Source: Clostridiales bacterium | GTDB lineage: Bacteria; Bacillota; Clostridia; Christensenellales; Aristaeellaceae | Reading direction: 5' to 3' | Assembly: GCA_022776785.1 (NCBI GenBank) | Contig: JALFHA010000204.1 | Span: 1-7,232, forward strand | DNA: 7,232 nt | Part shown: one piece after another, positions 1 to 5,601 of the stretch | Layout: the number at the start of each line of letters is the position of its first letter | Numbering within the stretch: the first letter of the stretch is position 1 | Position numbers and translations under genes: made by a program | Notes under the pieces: model-generated | What the model saw: only the letters and a program-made list of their open reading frames with translations | Databases searched by the model: none | What the model was told of the DNA's origin: nothing

Positions 1-382
1 AGAAGCGTATACGCCTCCTCGCCTGCTTCTCATCCGGCGCGGCCTTCGGGCGCTCGCACTCGATGAGCAGCACATCCGCCGCAGCGGCATAATATCCCCG
101 CAGCGCGCCCAGCAGCGCCGCACCCGCGCCACGTCCGCGGCAGACCGGCTCCACGGCGAGGTAATCCAGCAGCAGCACGCGCCCCTGCCGCGGCCGGTAG
201 ACCAGCGCATAGGCGATCATCGCGCCGCCGTCGTGCGCGCCGAGCACGTCATATACGCCCGCGCGCTTCATCCGCAGGATGGATTCAAGCGGCTTGAGCT
301 CGCTTTCCGGAAAGTCGCGCCGCATCTGATGGGCATACAGCAGGCGCGTCTGCGTATCTGTCAGCGGGCGCAGGGTCAGCAC
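1..382 (-). CDS. GNAT-family N-acetyltransferase, 3' end missing at window edge
   Basis: This frame was read by hand from the minus strand; it opens with GTG at 380-382 and runs without a stop for 127 codons to the window edge. The protein begins VLTLRPLTDTQTRLLYAHQM. It contains the GNAT motif A at about residues 75-91 (LAVEPVCRGRGAGAALL), where the RGRGAGA turn fits the acetyl-CoA pyrophosphate-binding R/QxxGxG/A signature. A strand LLIECE follows at about 105-110. The end, KQARRRIRF, matches the stretch just before the usual FYxxxGF motif of this subgroup, so roughly 40-60 residues are probably missing. The GTG overlaps the end of the MATE gene by 7 nt, and GGAGG at 387-391 lies only 4 nt upstream, suggesting translational coupling. 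GNAT enzymes acetylate amines on small molecules or proteins; the substrate here cannot be told. The fold call is firm; the start is fairly sure. Confidence 0.85.
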   Translation of the reverse strand, partial: MLTLRPLTDTQTRLLYAHQMRRDFPESELKPLESILRMKRAGVYDVLGAHDGGAMIAYALVYRPRQGRVLLLDYLAVEPVCRGRGAGAALLGALRGYYAAAADVLLIECERPKAAPDEKQARRRIRF

Positions 383-1809
383 GCGGCCTCCGCGGCGCGG
401 TTTTCAGCGATGATGTTGCGCACCCACACGCCCTTTTTCATCAGCACGAAGCCGATGACGGATTTCACCAGCTCCAGCGACTGCACAAGCAGATACATCG
501 GCACGATGGTCATATCCGTGGCATACGCCAGCAGGAAGGCAATCGGCACGCAGACGCCCCATGTGAACACGCTGTCAAACAGGAAGGTGATGATCGTGCG
601 CCCGCCGGAGCGCAGCGTAAAGTAGCAGCAGTGCGCGAAGGAATAGACCGGCATCATCAGCGCCACGACGTAGAGCAGCTGCGAGGCGATTTCCCGCACA
701 TGCGGCTCCGTGTTGTAGATGTGCGGGATTTCCGGGGCGAGCAGCGCCAGCGCCAGCCCCATGACGAGATTGCTCGCCACGGAGGCCGTCACCAGCCGCC
801 AGGCGGTCGTCTTTGCGCGCTCGATGTCGCCCGCGCCCAGCGCCTGCCCGACCATGATCGCCACCGCGTTGCCCATCGACAGGAACACCACCTTGAACAG
901 GTTGCTTACCGTCGAGGCGATGTTGCACGCGGCCACCACGTCGAGCCCGCGCACCGAGTAGCACTGCAAAAGCACCGCCATGCCGGAGGACCAGAGGAAT
1001 TCATTCACCAGCAGCGGCATCCCCTTCACCATTACATCGCGAAGCAGCCTGCCCGGCACACGCAGCGTCCTGTACGCGCCGCGGATAAACGGGAACGCCT
1101 CCCGCCTGCCGTGCGTGTACGCCACGATGATGAGCACCTCGACATAGCGTGAGAGCACTGTGGCAATGGCCGCGCCGGTCACGCCCAGCTTCGGGAAGCC
1201 GAGCTTGCCGAAGATCAGCAGATAGTTGAAGATGAGGTTGATGAAGATCGCCACGACGCTGGCGAGCATCGGCAGGCGCGTTTCGCCCACCTCGCGCAGC
1301 GTGCTGGCATAGACCTGCGCCACCGCGAAGGGCAAAAGCCCCGCGAGCATCACGCGCAGGTAGTCCATGCCGTAGCCGAGCGTCGCCTGCATGTCCTGCG
1401 CGCTCGTTCCCTCCGCCAGATAGAGCGAAATCAGCTTCTCCGGCAGCAGCAGAAAGACGAGCGAGGCCAGCGCGAGCATGGTCACGGCGATCATCCACTT
1501 GATGCGGAAGCAGTGGCGCACGCCCTCGTCATCCCCCGCCCCCGCGTACTGCGTGGCAAAGATGCCCGCGCCCGCCAGCCCGCCGAAGATGCAGAGGTTA
1601 AAGATGAAGAGCAGCTGATTGACGATGGCGACCGCCGACATTTGCAGCGTGCCCACGCGCCCGACCATCACATTGTCCAGCAGGCTGACGACGTTGGTCA
1701 CCGTGTTCTGAATGATGATGGGCACGACCACGGCGATCATCTGCGCGTAGAACGCGCGGTTTCCGATGAGCTTATGGCGCAGCGCGCCGCCCCGGGTGGT
1801 GCTTGGCAT
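376..1809 (-). CDS. MATE-family multidrug/cation antiporter
   Basis: This 477-residue polytopic membrane protein has the length and about twelve hydrophobic segments expected of MATE transporters, which expel cationic drugs or metabolites in exchange for Na+ or H+. The N-terminal half has VVVPIIIQNTVTNVVSLLDNVMVGRVG (about 27-53; the family's helix-1 region) and the loop YAGAGDDEG (88-96). The C-terminal half has the equivalent loop ALGAGDIERAK (323-333), showing the two-fold internal repeat of the family. The end has LRSGGRT...FDSVFTWG (399-418) and KKGVWVRNI (458-466), typical of Firmicute MATEs. I chose ATG 1809 because GGAGG at 1819-1823 lies 9 nt upstream. A longer reading from GTG 1866 would add 19 Arg/Ser-rich residues encoded by a leader hairpin and is unlikely. 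It has its own promoter and overlaps the downstream GNAT gene. Substrate unknown. Confidence 0.93.
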   Translation of the reverse strand: MPSTTRGGALRHKLIGNRAFYAQMIAVVVPIIIQNTVTNVVSLLDNVMVGRVGTLQMSAVAIVNQLLFIFNLCIFGGLAGAGIFATQYAGAGDDEGVRHCFRIKWMIAVTMLALASLVFLLLPEKLISLYLAEGTSAQDMQATLGYGMDYLRVMLAGLLPFAVAQVYASTLREVGETRLPMLASVVAIFINLIFNYLLIFGKLGFPKLGVTGAAIATVLSRYVEVLIIVAYTHGRREAFPFIRGAYRTLRVPGRLLRDVMVKGMPLLVNEFLWSSGMAVLLQCYSVRGLDVVAACNIASTVSNLFKVVFLSMGNAVAIMVGQALGAGDIERAKTTAWRLVTASVASNLVMGLALALLAPEIPHIYNTEPHVREIASQLLYVVALMMPVYSFAHCCYFTLRSGGRTIITFLFDSVFTWGVCVPIAFLLAYATDMTIVPMYLLVQSLELVKSVIGFVLMKKGVWVRNIIAENRAAEAAC

Positions 1810-1818
1810 TTCCTTTTT

Positions 1819-1823
1819 CCTCC
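1819..1823 (-). promoter_or_regulatory. Ribosome-binding site deciding the MATE start
   Basis: On the minus strand this reads GGAGG, 9 nt before ATG 1809, followed by a purine-rich AAAAAGGAA spacer. It supports ATG 1809 over the longer in-frame GTG at 1866. It lies just outside the leader hairpin (1833-1866), so it should be accessible when that hairpin is folded. Confidence 0.75.
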
Positions 1824-1832
1824 GTGATGATC

Positions 1833-1866
1833 GTGCGCCGCTCCCCTCCGTTGAGGCGCGGCGCAC
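1833..1866 (-). repeat. Leader hairpin upstream of the MATE gene
   Basis: A perfect 9-bp inverted repeat: GTGCGCCGC at 1833-1841 and GCGGCGCAC at 1858-1866. Inside it the minus-strand RNA can add a 4-bp CCTC/GAGG stem closed by an AACG tetraloop, giving a GC-rich hairpin of about 13 pairs with a small asymmetric internal loop. It lies within the predicted 5' untranslated leader (transcription start near 1891, ATG at 1809). No T-run follows on the minus strand, so it does not look like an intrinsic terminator. I do not recognise it as a known riboswitch. Confidence 0.6.
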
Positions 1867-1897
1867 CGGTTTGTTTCTGTCCGTTTGTCCGCCGTCT

Positions 1898-1926
1898 ACT
1901 ATAACACAAGAAAAAAGGTTTGTAAA
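1898..1926 (-). promoter_or_regulatory. Sigma-70-type promoter of the MATE-GNAT unit
   Basis: Read on the minus strand, the -35 element is TTTACA (1921-1926; 5 of 6 to TTGACA), the spacer is exactly 17 nt, and the -10 is TATAGT (1898-1903; 5 of 6 to TATAAT). TGT directly precedes the -10, making an extended -10. Transcription would start near 1891, giving a leader of about 80 nt that contains the 1833-1866 hairpin. Confidence 0.7.
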
Positions 1927-1949
1927 CAGCCTCGGCGCTGTGATATACT
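1920..1949 (+). promoter_or_regulatory. Promoter of the glyoxalase gene, overlapping the divergent MATE promoter
   Basis: The -10 is TATACT (1944-1949) preceded by TGA, an extended -10 signature. The best -35 is TTGTAA (1920-1925; 4 of 6) with an 18-nt spacer. The predicted start is near 1956, about 40 nt before the glyoxalase ATG. Its -35 overlaps the -35 of the minus-strand MATE promoter, so the two polymerases cannot bind independently. Confidence 0.55.
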
Positions 1950-1963
1950 GAATTCATCAAAAA

Positions 1964-1979
1964 CCGCCGTCTGAGGCGG
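1964..1979 (+). repeat. Small hairpin in the glyoxalase 5' leader
   Basis: CCGCC at 1964-1968 pairs with GGCGG at 1975-1979 around a 6-nt loop GTCTGA. It would fold near the 5' end of the predicted glyoxalase transcript and leaves the ribosome-binding site AGGAG (1985-1989) free. A message-stabilising role is possible; there is no T-run, so it is not a terminator. Confidence 0.4.
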
Positions 1980-1996
1980 AAGAGAGGAGCCTTTTC

Positions 1997-2365
1997 ATGA
2001 CCTTTTCCATGATTCACGAGAACTATAACGTCAGCGATCTCGACGCCTCCATCGCGTTTTATGGCAAGGCGCTGGGTCTTCACGAGGTGCGACGCAAAAA
2101 TGCCGCGGACGGCTCGTTCATCATCGTCTACCTCGCCGCGCCGCAGGGCGACTTTGAGCTGGAGCTGACATGGCTGCGCGACCATCCGCAGAAGTATGAT
2201 CTCGGCGAGTGCGAGTTCCACCTCGCCTTCCGCACAGACGATTTCGAGGCCGCGCACACCCTGCACGAGCAGATGGGCTGCATCTGCTTTGAAAACCCGG
2301 CGATGGGCATCTACTTCATCACCGACCCCGACGGCTACTGGCTGGAGATTCTGCCGCCGCGGTAA
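1997..2365 (+). CDS. Glyoxalase I-like VOC-family metalloenzyme (lactoylglutathione lyase type)
   Basis: This 122-residue protein is a single vicinal-oxygen-chelate unit of two beta-alpha-beta-beta-beta modules, close to the size of short bacterial GloA. The four metal-ligand positions of GloA are visible: His7 (MIHENYNVSDLDASIAFY), Glu56 (ELELTW), His75 (CEFHLAF) and Glu117 (DPDGYWLEILPP). Spacing, absence of insertions and the LELTW and DPDGYxLE motifs resemble the Ni/Co-type glyoxalase I family, which converts the methylglyoxal-thiol hemithioacetal to S-lactoyl-thiol. Glutathione is often absent in Clostridia, so the thiol cofactor or the substrate may differ, and another VOC activity is possible. 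The start has AGGAG (1985-1989) 7 nt upstream. It is divergent from the MATE gene and precedes tspO on the same strand. Confidence 0.85.
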   Translation: MTFSMIHENYNVSDLDASIAFYGKALGLHEVRRKNAADGSFIIVYLAAPQGDFELELTWLRDHPQKYDLGECEFHLAFRTDDFEAAHTLHEQMGCICFENPAMGIYFITDPDGYWLEILPPR

Positions 2366-2472
2366 TCTGTACAAGTAGCCAGCAGCTGCTCCACATTCGG
2401 CCCATTTTGTACTTTTCCATCCTTTTTCCTTCGAGGCCAATCATGAAGCAATTTCCTTGAGGTTAAAACTGT

Positions 2473-2519
2473 ATAAGCATCACCCCGCGGGCATATCCTG
2501 TCTGCGGGGTGATGTTTAT
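2473..2519 (+). repeat. Long hairpin covering the tspO ribosome-binding site and start codon
   Basis: CATCACCCCGC (2478-2488) and GCGGGGTGATG (2504-2514) form a perfect 11-bp stem. One G.U wobble (2477/2515) and four more pairs, ATAA (2473-2476) with TTAT (2516-2519), extend it to 16 pairs around a 15-nt loop. The right arm contains the Shine-Dalgarno-like GGGGTGAT (2506-2513) and most of the ATG at 2518. It resembles an intrinsic terminator stem, but the tract after it is only GTTTATG, so plus-strand termination is doubtful. On the minus strand it is followed by TTATACAGTTTT, also a weak tract. Confidence 0.7.
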
Positions 2520-2988
2520 GAAAATCCAGATAAAGCCGCTCGCCGTCTCGCTGGCGGTTCCGCTCGTCCTCGGCGCAGTATCGGGCTTCATGGCTCGCGA
2601 TGGCATGAAAGCCTTCGCGTCGCTGCAAAAGCCGCCGCTTACGCCGCCGGGCTGGGTGTTTCCCGTGGTCTGGACGATTCTCTACGCGATGATGGGCTAT
2701 GCCTCTTACCTCGTTTATACATCCGGGGAATCGAAGAGCGCCGTGCGCGTGGCCCTCACCGCCTATGGTGTGTCGCTCGCCGTCAACCTGCTCTGGCCGC
2801 AGTTCTTCTTCGGGCAGGGCGCGTATATGGCCGCATTTCTGCTGCTGTGCGCGCTCTTTGTTCTCGTGCTGTGGACGGCGCGTCTGTTCGGCGCGCTTGT
2901 GCAGACGGCAGGCGCGCTGCTCGTGCCCTATCTGCTCTGGATTGTCTATGCAGGCTATCTCAACCTCGGCGTTGCGCGGCTGAACTGA
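2518..2988 (+). CDS. tspO: TspO/MBR family tryptophan-rich membrane protein
   Basis: This 156-residue, very hydrophobic protein has about five membrane spans, the length and topology of the TspO/MBR (peripheral benzodiazepine receptor) family. Family motifs are clear: KPPLTPPGWVFPVVWTILY at 38-56, the MGYASYLVY segment at 59-67, NLLWPQFFFG at 90-99, and the C-terminal PYLLWIVYAGYLNLGVARLN (137-156). Conserved tryptophans fall at 46, 52, 93 and 141. Family members bind porphyrins, haem or sterol-like ligands, and in bacteria have been linked to tetrapyrrole turnover and stress responses; the role in a fermentative Firmicute is not settled. I chose ATG 2518; an in-frame ATG at 2512 is possible but lies inside the ribosome-binding site. 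No strong promoter is visible upstream (a TATAAG at 2472-2477 has no good -35), so it may be read through from the glyoxalase gene 152 nt upstream. It converges on pyrD with a 2-nt gap. Confidence 0.92.
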   Translation: MKIQIKPLAVSLAVPLVLGAVSGFMARDGMKAFASLQKPPLTPPGWVFPVVWTILYAMMGYASYLVYTSGESKSAVRVALTAYGVSLAVNLLWPQFFFGQGAYMAAFLLLCALFVLVLWTARLFGALVQTAGALLVPYLLWIVYAGYLNLGVARLN

Positions 2989-2997
2989 GCTCAGTTC
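2982..2997. repeat. Perfect 16-bp palindrome holding both stop codons
   Basis: The sequence GAACTGAGCTCAGTTC equals its own reverse complement. It carries the last residues and TGA stop of tspO on the plus strand (2986-2988) and the stop of pyrD on the minus strand (2991-2993), with GC between them. Both proteins therefore end in Asn followed by TGA. Folded as RNA it gives at most a short 6-7 bp stem with little loop and no T-run, so it is not a convincing terminator. Confidence 0.75.
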
Positions 2998-3902
2998 TCC
3001 TTGAGCGTGCCCACGAGCTCCTGCGCATTGCCGACGCCCTGCGCGTCGCAGTAGTCGTTCAGCTCGCGGATGACGCGCGGGCAGGCAAACGGATCGGTGA
3101 AGTTCGCCGTGCCGACCATGACGGCCTTCGCGCCGCAGAGCATGAACGCCGCCGCGTCCTCGCCCGTCTCGATGCCGCCCATACCGATGATCGGGATGGA
3201 CACCTTCTTCGCGCTCTGCCAGACCATGCGCAGCGCCACCGGGCGCACCGCTGGGCCGGAGAGGCCGCCCGTGTTGTTGGCGAGAATCATGCGCCGCTTC
3301 TGCACGTCCACAGCGATGCCCGTCAGCGTGTTGATCATCGAGATGGCGTCCGCCCCGGCCTCCTGCGCGGCCAGCGCATTCTCCGTGATGTCCGCCACAT
3401 TCGGCGTGAGCTTGACGATCAGCGGCTGGCGCGCCGCCGCCTTGACGGCCTTCGTAATCGCGTAGACGCTCTCCGGCTTTACGCCGAAGGCCACGCCGCC
3501 CTCATGCACGTTCGGGCAGGAGATGTTCATCTCCAGCAGATGCACGCCCGTCGGCGCGAGCACCTCGGCCATTTTTACATATTCCTCGACACAGGTGCCC
3601 GTGATGTTGGCGATGACGGCCACGTCCTTTTGGAGCAGCCACGGCAGGTCGTGCTCGATGAAGCTCTCCACGCCGGGGTTTTGCAGCCCCACGCTGTTGA
3701 GCATCCCACTGGGCGTCTCCGCGATGCGGGAGGGCGGGTTGCCCGTGCGGGGCTTCAGGCTCAGGCCCTTGACGGAGATGCCGCCCAGCGCGGAGATGTC
3801 ATACAGCTCGTCGAACTCACGGCCGAAGCCAAATGTGCCGCTGGCGGCGATGACGGGGTTTTTGAGCCTGACCCCGCACAGCTCGAGGGACAAATCAGCC
3901 AT
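2991..3902 (-). CDS. pyrD: Dihydroorotate dehydrogenase, class 1B catalytic subunit
   Basis: This 303-residue TIM-barrel flavoprotein oxidises dihydroorotate to orotate, the fourth step of UMP synthesis; class 1B enzymes pair with PyrK and use NAD+. The sequence shows NPVIAASGTFGFG (15-27), SVKGL (43-47, flavin/substrate lysine region), MLNSVGLQNPG (67-77), EMNISCPNVHEGG (124-136) with the catalytic-base cysteine at 129 expected of class 1 enzymes, VKLTPNV (163-169), the substrate asparagine region INT (190-192), and MGGIETGED (241-249) for FMN phosphate. Start ATG 3902 is supported by AAGGAGGT at 3911-3918, 9 nt away from its GGAGG core, inside the end of pyrK, which it overlaps by 8 nt. It is the last pyr gene here; no terminator follows before tspO on the opposite strand. 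The adjacent pyrK makes class 1B secure. Confidence 0.96.
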   Translation of the reverse strand: MADLSLELCGVRLKNPVIAASGTFGFGREFDELYDISALGGISVKGLSLKPRTGNPPSRIAETPSGMLNSVGLQNPGVESFIEHDLPWLLQKDVAVIANITGTCVEEYVKMAEVLAPTGVHLLEMNISCPNVHEGGVAFGVKPESVYAITKAVKAAARQPLIVKLTPNVADITENALAAQEAGADAISMINTLTGIAVDVQKRRMILANNTGGLSGPAVRPVALRMVWQSAKKVSIPIIGMGGIETGEDAAAFMLCGAKAVMVGTANFTDPFACPRVIRELNDYCDAQGVGNAQELVGTLKEN

Positions 3903-4665
3903 TGAGCACGACCTCCTTGCTGTCAAACACCGGGCCGTCCTTGCAGACGCGCCTGTACACCCAGCCGCCTTCCTGCGTAACCTTCACATTGCACCCAAGG
4001 CACGCGCCGATGCCGCAGCCCATCCGCTCCTCCAGCGAGAGCTGGCAGGGAATATCCTGCCCGGCGGCAATCTTCTGCACGGCCAGCAGCATGGGCAGCG
4101 GCCCGCAGGCCATGATGCAATCCGGGCGACGCTGTGCAATCGCCTCAAGAAGCGGCTTGGTCACCAGTGCGCGCTCGCCGAGCGTGCCGTCGTCGCTGAC
4201 AGCCGTCACCGGGCAGGGCGATTGCGTCATGCCATAGGCGTGCGCCGCGCTGCGGAAGCCGAAGAACGCCCGCGAGCCCTCCCCGGCGAAGCCATCCATC
4301 GCGCAGCAGATGGGCGCGATGCCCACGCCGCCGCCGACGAAGTATATGCTCTGCGCGCCATGCGCGTCAAAGCCCGTGCCCAGCGGGCCGAGCACGCGCA
4401 CGCTGTCCCCCGCCTTTAGGCCGCAGATGAGCTGCGTGCCGCGCCCCTTGGGCTGGATGGCGAGCGTCAGCGTGCCCGCCTCCCGGTCGAAGGCCATCAG
4501 GCTGATGGGGCGGCGCAGCACATGCGCGCTGTCCGGCACGAGCATCTGGATGAACTGGCCGGGCTGCGCCGCCTGCGCAATCTCCGGCGCGTGAAGGATC
4601 AGCCGGACAAGCCCCTCGGCCATCGGCCCGCAGGAGAGCACCCGCGCATCCATGTCGCGCATCAT
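3895..4665 (-). CDS. pyrK: Dihydroorotate dehydrogenase B electron-transfer subunit
   Basis: This 256-residue iron-sulfur flavoprotein passes electrons from the PyrD FMN to NAD+ through a [2Fe-2S] cluster and FAD. It has a ferredoxin-reductase-type FAD domain with RRPIS at 51-55, a nucleotide-binding turn GGGVGIAP at 111-118, and the C-terminal cluster motif with Cys217, Cys222, Cys225 and Cys241 (spacing C-x4-C-x2-C-x15-C), all intact. Its first codon overlaps the pyrF stop as ATGA (4-nt overlap). A second ATG follows at once (4660-4662), and AGGAG upstream fits either start, so the N-terminus is uncertain by two residues. Its last codons supply the ribosome-binding site of pyrD, which should keep the two subunits in balanced supply. 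Confidence 0.96.
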   Translation of the reverse strand: MMRDMDARVLSCGPMAEGLVRLILHAPEIAQAAQPGQFIQMLVPDSAHVLRRPISLMAFDREAGTLTLAIQPKGRGTQLICGLKAGDSVRVLGPLGTGFDAHGAQSIYFVGGGVGIAPICCAMDGFAGEGSRAFFGFRSAAHAYGMTQSPCPVTAVSDDGTLGERALVTKPLLEAIAQRRPDCIMACGPLPMLLAVQKIAAGQDIPCQLSLEERMGCGIGACLGCNVKVTQEGGWVYRRVCKDGPVFDSKEVVLNG

Positions 4666-5600
4666 CTGATCTCCTTTCCTGCCGCCTTCAGGCAGTCGCA
4701 GAGATCCTCGCGCATCCGGATCGCTTCCTCGCGCGCCGCCGTATCAAAAGCCATGCCCTCGCGCTTCTTCCATGCGCAGAGGATGGAGCGGGAGGCGTTG
4801 ACAATCGCGCCGCTGCCGTTTTCGTCAAAGCAGCCGGCGATGTCCGCGCCGGTCGCGCCCTGAGCGCCGTAGCCCGGCACCAGGAAGAAGGCGTGCGGCA
4901 TCCGCGCGCGCAGCGCCGTGCCCTGCTGCGGATACGTCGCGCCGACGACCGCGCCCACGGCGGAGTAGCCGCTCTCGCCGCGCGTCGCCTCGCCCCACTC
5001 CTCCACGAGGTCGGCCACCGCCTCGTAGAGCGTGCGTCCATCCTCAAAGCGCATATCCTGCAGCTGACCGGAGGACGGATTGCTCGTCTTCACCAGCACG
5101 AAGATGCCGGTATCGTTCGCCGCGCACGCGTCCATGAACGGCTTCACGCCGTCCACGCCAAGGTACGGGTTGATGGTCGCGAAGTCCGCGCGGAAGGCGC
5201 GCTGCGCGCCGCCGGGCATGTCGGTTTTGCCGATGTAGGCGTTGGCATAGCAGGCCGCCGTCGCGCCGATGTCATTGCGCTTGACGTCGGCCATCACCAG
5301 CAGCCCTCTGGAGGCCGCGTAGTCGATGGTGCGCTCATAGGCCTTCATGCCCGCCGCACCGTACATCTCATAGTACGCCACCTGCACCTTGACCGCCGGC
5401 ACGATGTCGCAGAGCGCGTCCATCAGCCGCACGTTGTACTGGTAGACCGCCTCCGCCGCATCCTCAAAGGAGCGGATGCCCTGCGGCATGATCTCCTGCA
5501 CAAAGCACTCCGGCAGGTACTCGATGCGGGTATCCAACCCCGCAACCGTCGGGTTCTTCAGCTCGCGAATGCGCGCGGCCAGCTTCTCCATCTTATTCAT
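4662..5600 (-). CDS. pyrF: Orotidine 5'-phosphate decarboxylase (long, type 2 form)
   Basis: This 312-residue TIM-barrel enzyme converts OMP to UMP, the last step of the pathway. The catalytic D-x-K-x-x-D array is in MADVKRNDIGAT, with Asp105, Lys107 and Asp110. Other family marks are PTVAGLDTR (17-25), TINPYLGVDGVKPFM (142-156), VKTSNPSS (170-177) and the phosphate-binding end PGYGAQGAT (242-250) followed by NASRSIL (268-274). The length, well above the roughly 230-240 residues of the E. coli/Bacillus type, marks the longer group found in many Clostridia and Actinobacteria. ATG 5600 is chosen because GGAGGGG in the end of pyrC lies about 7 nt upstream; another in-frame ATG lies at 5591. The open frame continues far upstream into pyrC, but that part is out-of-frame coding. 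Only 1 nt separates it from the pyrC stop. Confidence 0.96.
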   Translation of the reverse strand: MNKMEKLAARIRELKNPTVAGLDTRIEYLPECFVQEIMPQGIRSFEDAAEAVYQYNVRLMDALCDIVPAVKVQVAYYEMYGAAGMKAYERTIDYAASRGLLVMADVKRNDIGATAACYANAYIGKTDMPGGAQRAFRADFATINPYLGVDGVKPFMDACAANDTGIFVLVKTSNPSSGQLQDMRFEDGRTLYEAVADLVEEWGEATRGESGYSAVGAVVGATYPQQGTALRARMPHAFFLVPGYGAQGATGADIAGCFDENGSGAIVNASRSILCAWKKREGMAFDTAAREEAIRMREDLCDCLKAAGKEIR

Positions 5601-5601
5601 C

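Noticed and set aside
1810..1866. GTG 1866 as the MATE start, adding 19 residues
   Set aside because: The added residues are encoded by the leader hairpin, have no family similarity that I can see, and the GGAGG at 1819-1823 points to ATG 1809.
1833..1866. Guanidine-II riboswitch in the MATE leader
   Set aside because: Only one hairpin is present and its best fold has an AACG loop, not the paired ACGR-loop hairpins of that class.
2369..2412. Inverted GTACAA / TTGTAC (2369-2374 and 2407-2412) and the AGCAGCTGCT palindrome (2381-2390) as a terminator or operator after the glyoxalase gene
   Set aside because: The arms are only 6 bp and 32 nt apart, the inner palindrome has no loop, and no T-run follows a stable stem.
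2443..2460. A five-codon open frame MKQFP with GAGG just upstream, before the tspO hairpin, as a possible leader peptide
   Set aside because: It is too short to judge, has no run of regulatory codons, and is easily expected by chance; only conservation in relatives would revive it.
2478..2514. A standard intrinsic terminator between the glyoxalase and tspO genes
   Set aside because: The stem is strong, but the following bases GTTTATG lack a U-tract and contain the tspO start codon; kept as a hairpin of unknown role.
2457..3905. A 482-codon open frame on the plus strand, running through tspO in another frame and antisense across pyrD
   Set aside because: Its product is Arg/Ala/His-rich with no recognisable domain, it lacks a good ribosome-binding site, and it overlies two clear genes. 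Long antisense open frames are expected in GC-rich coding DNA.
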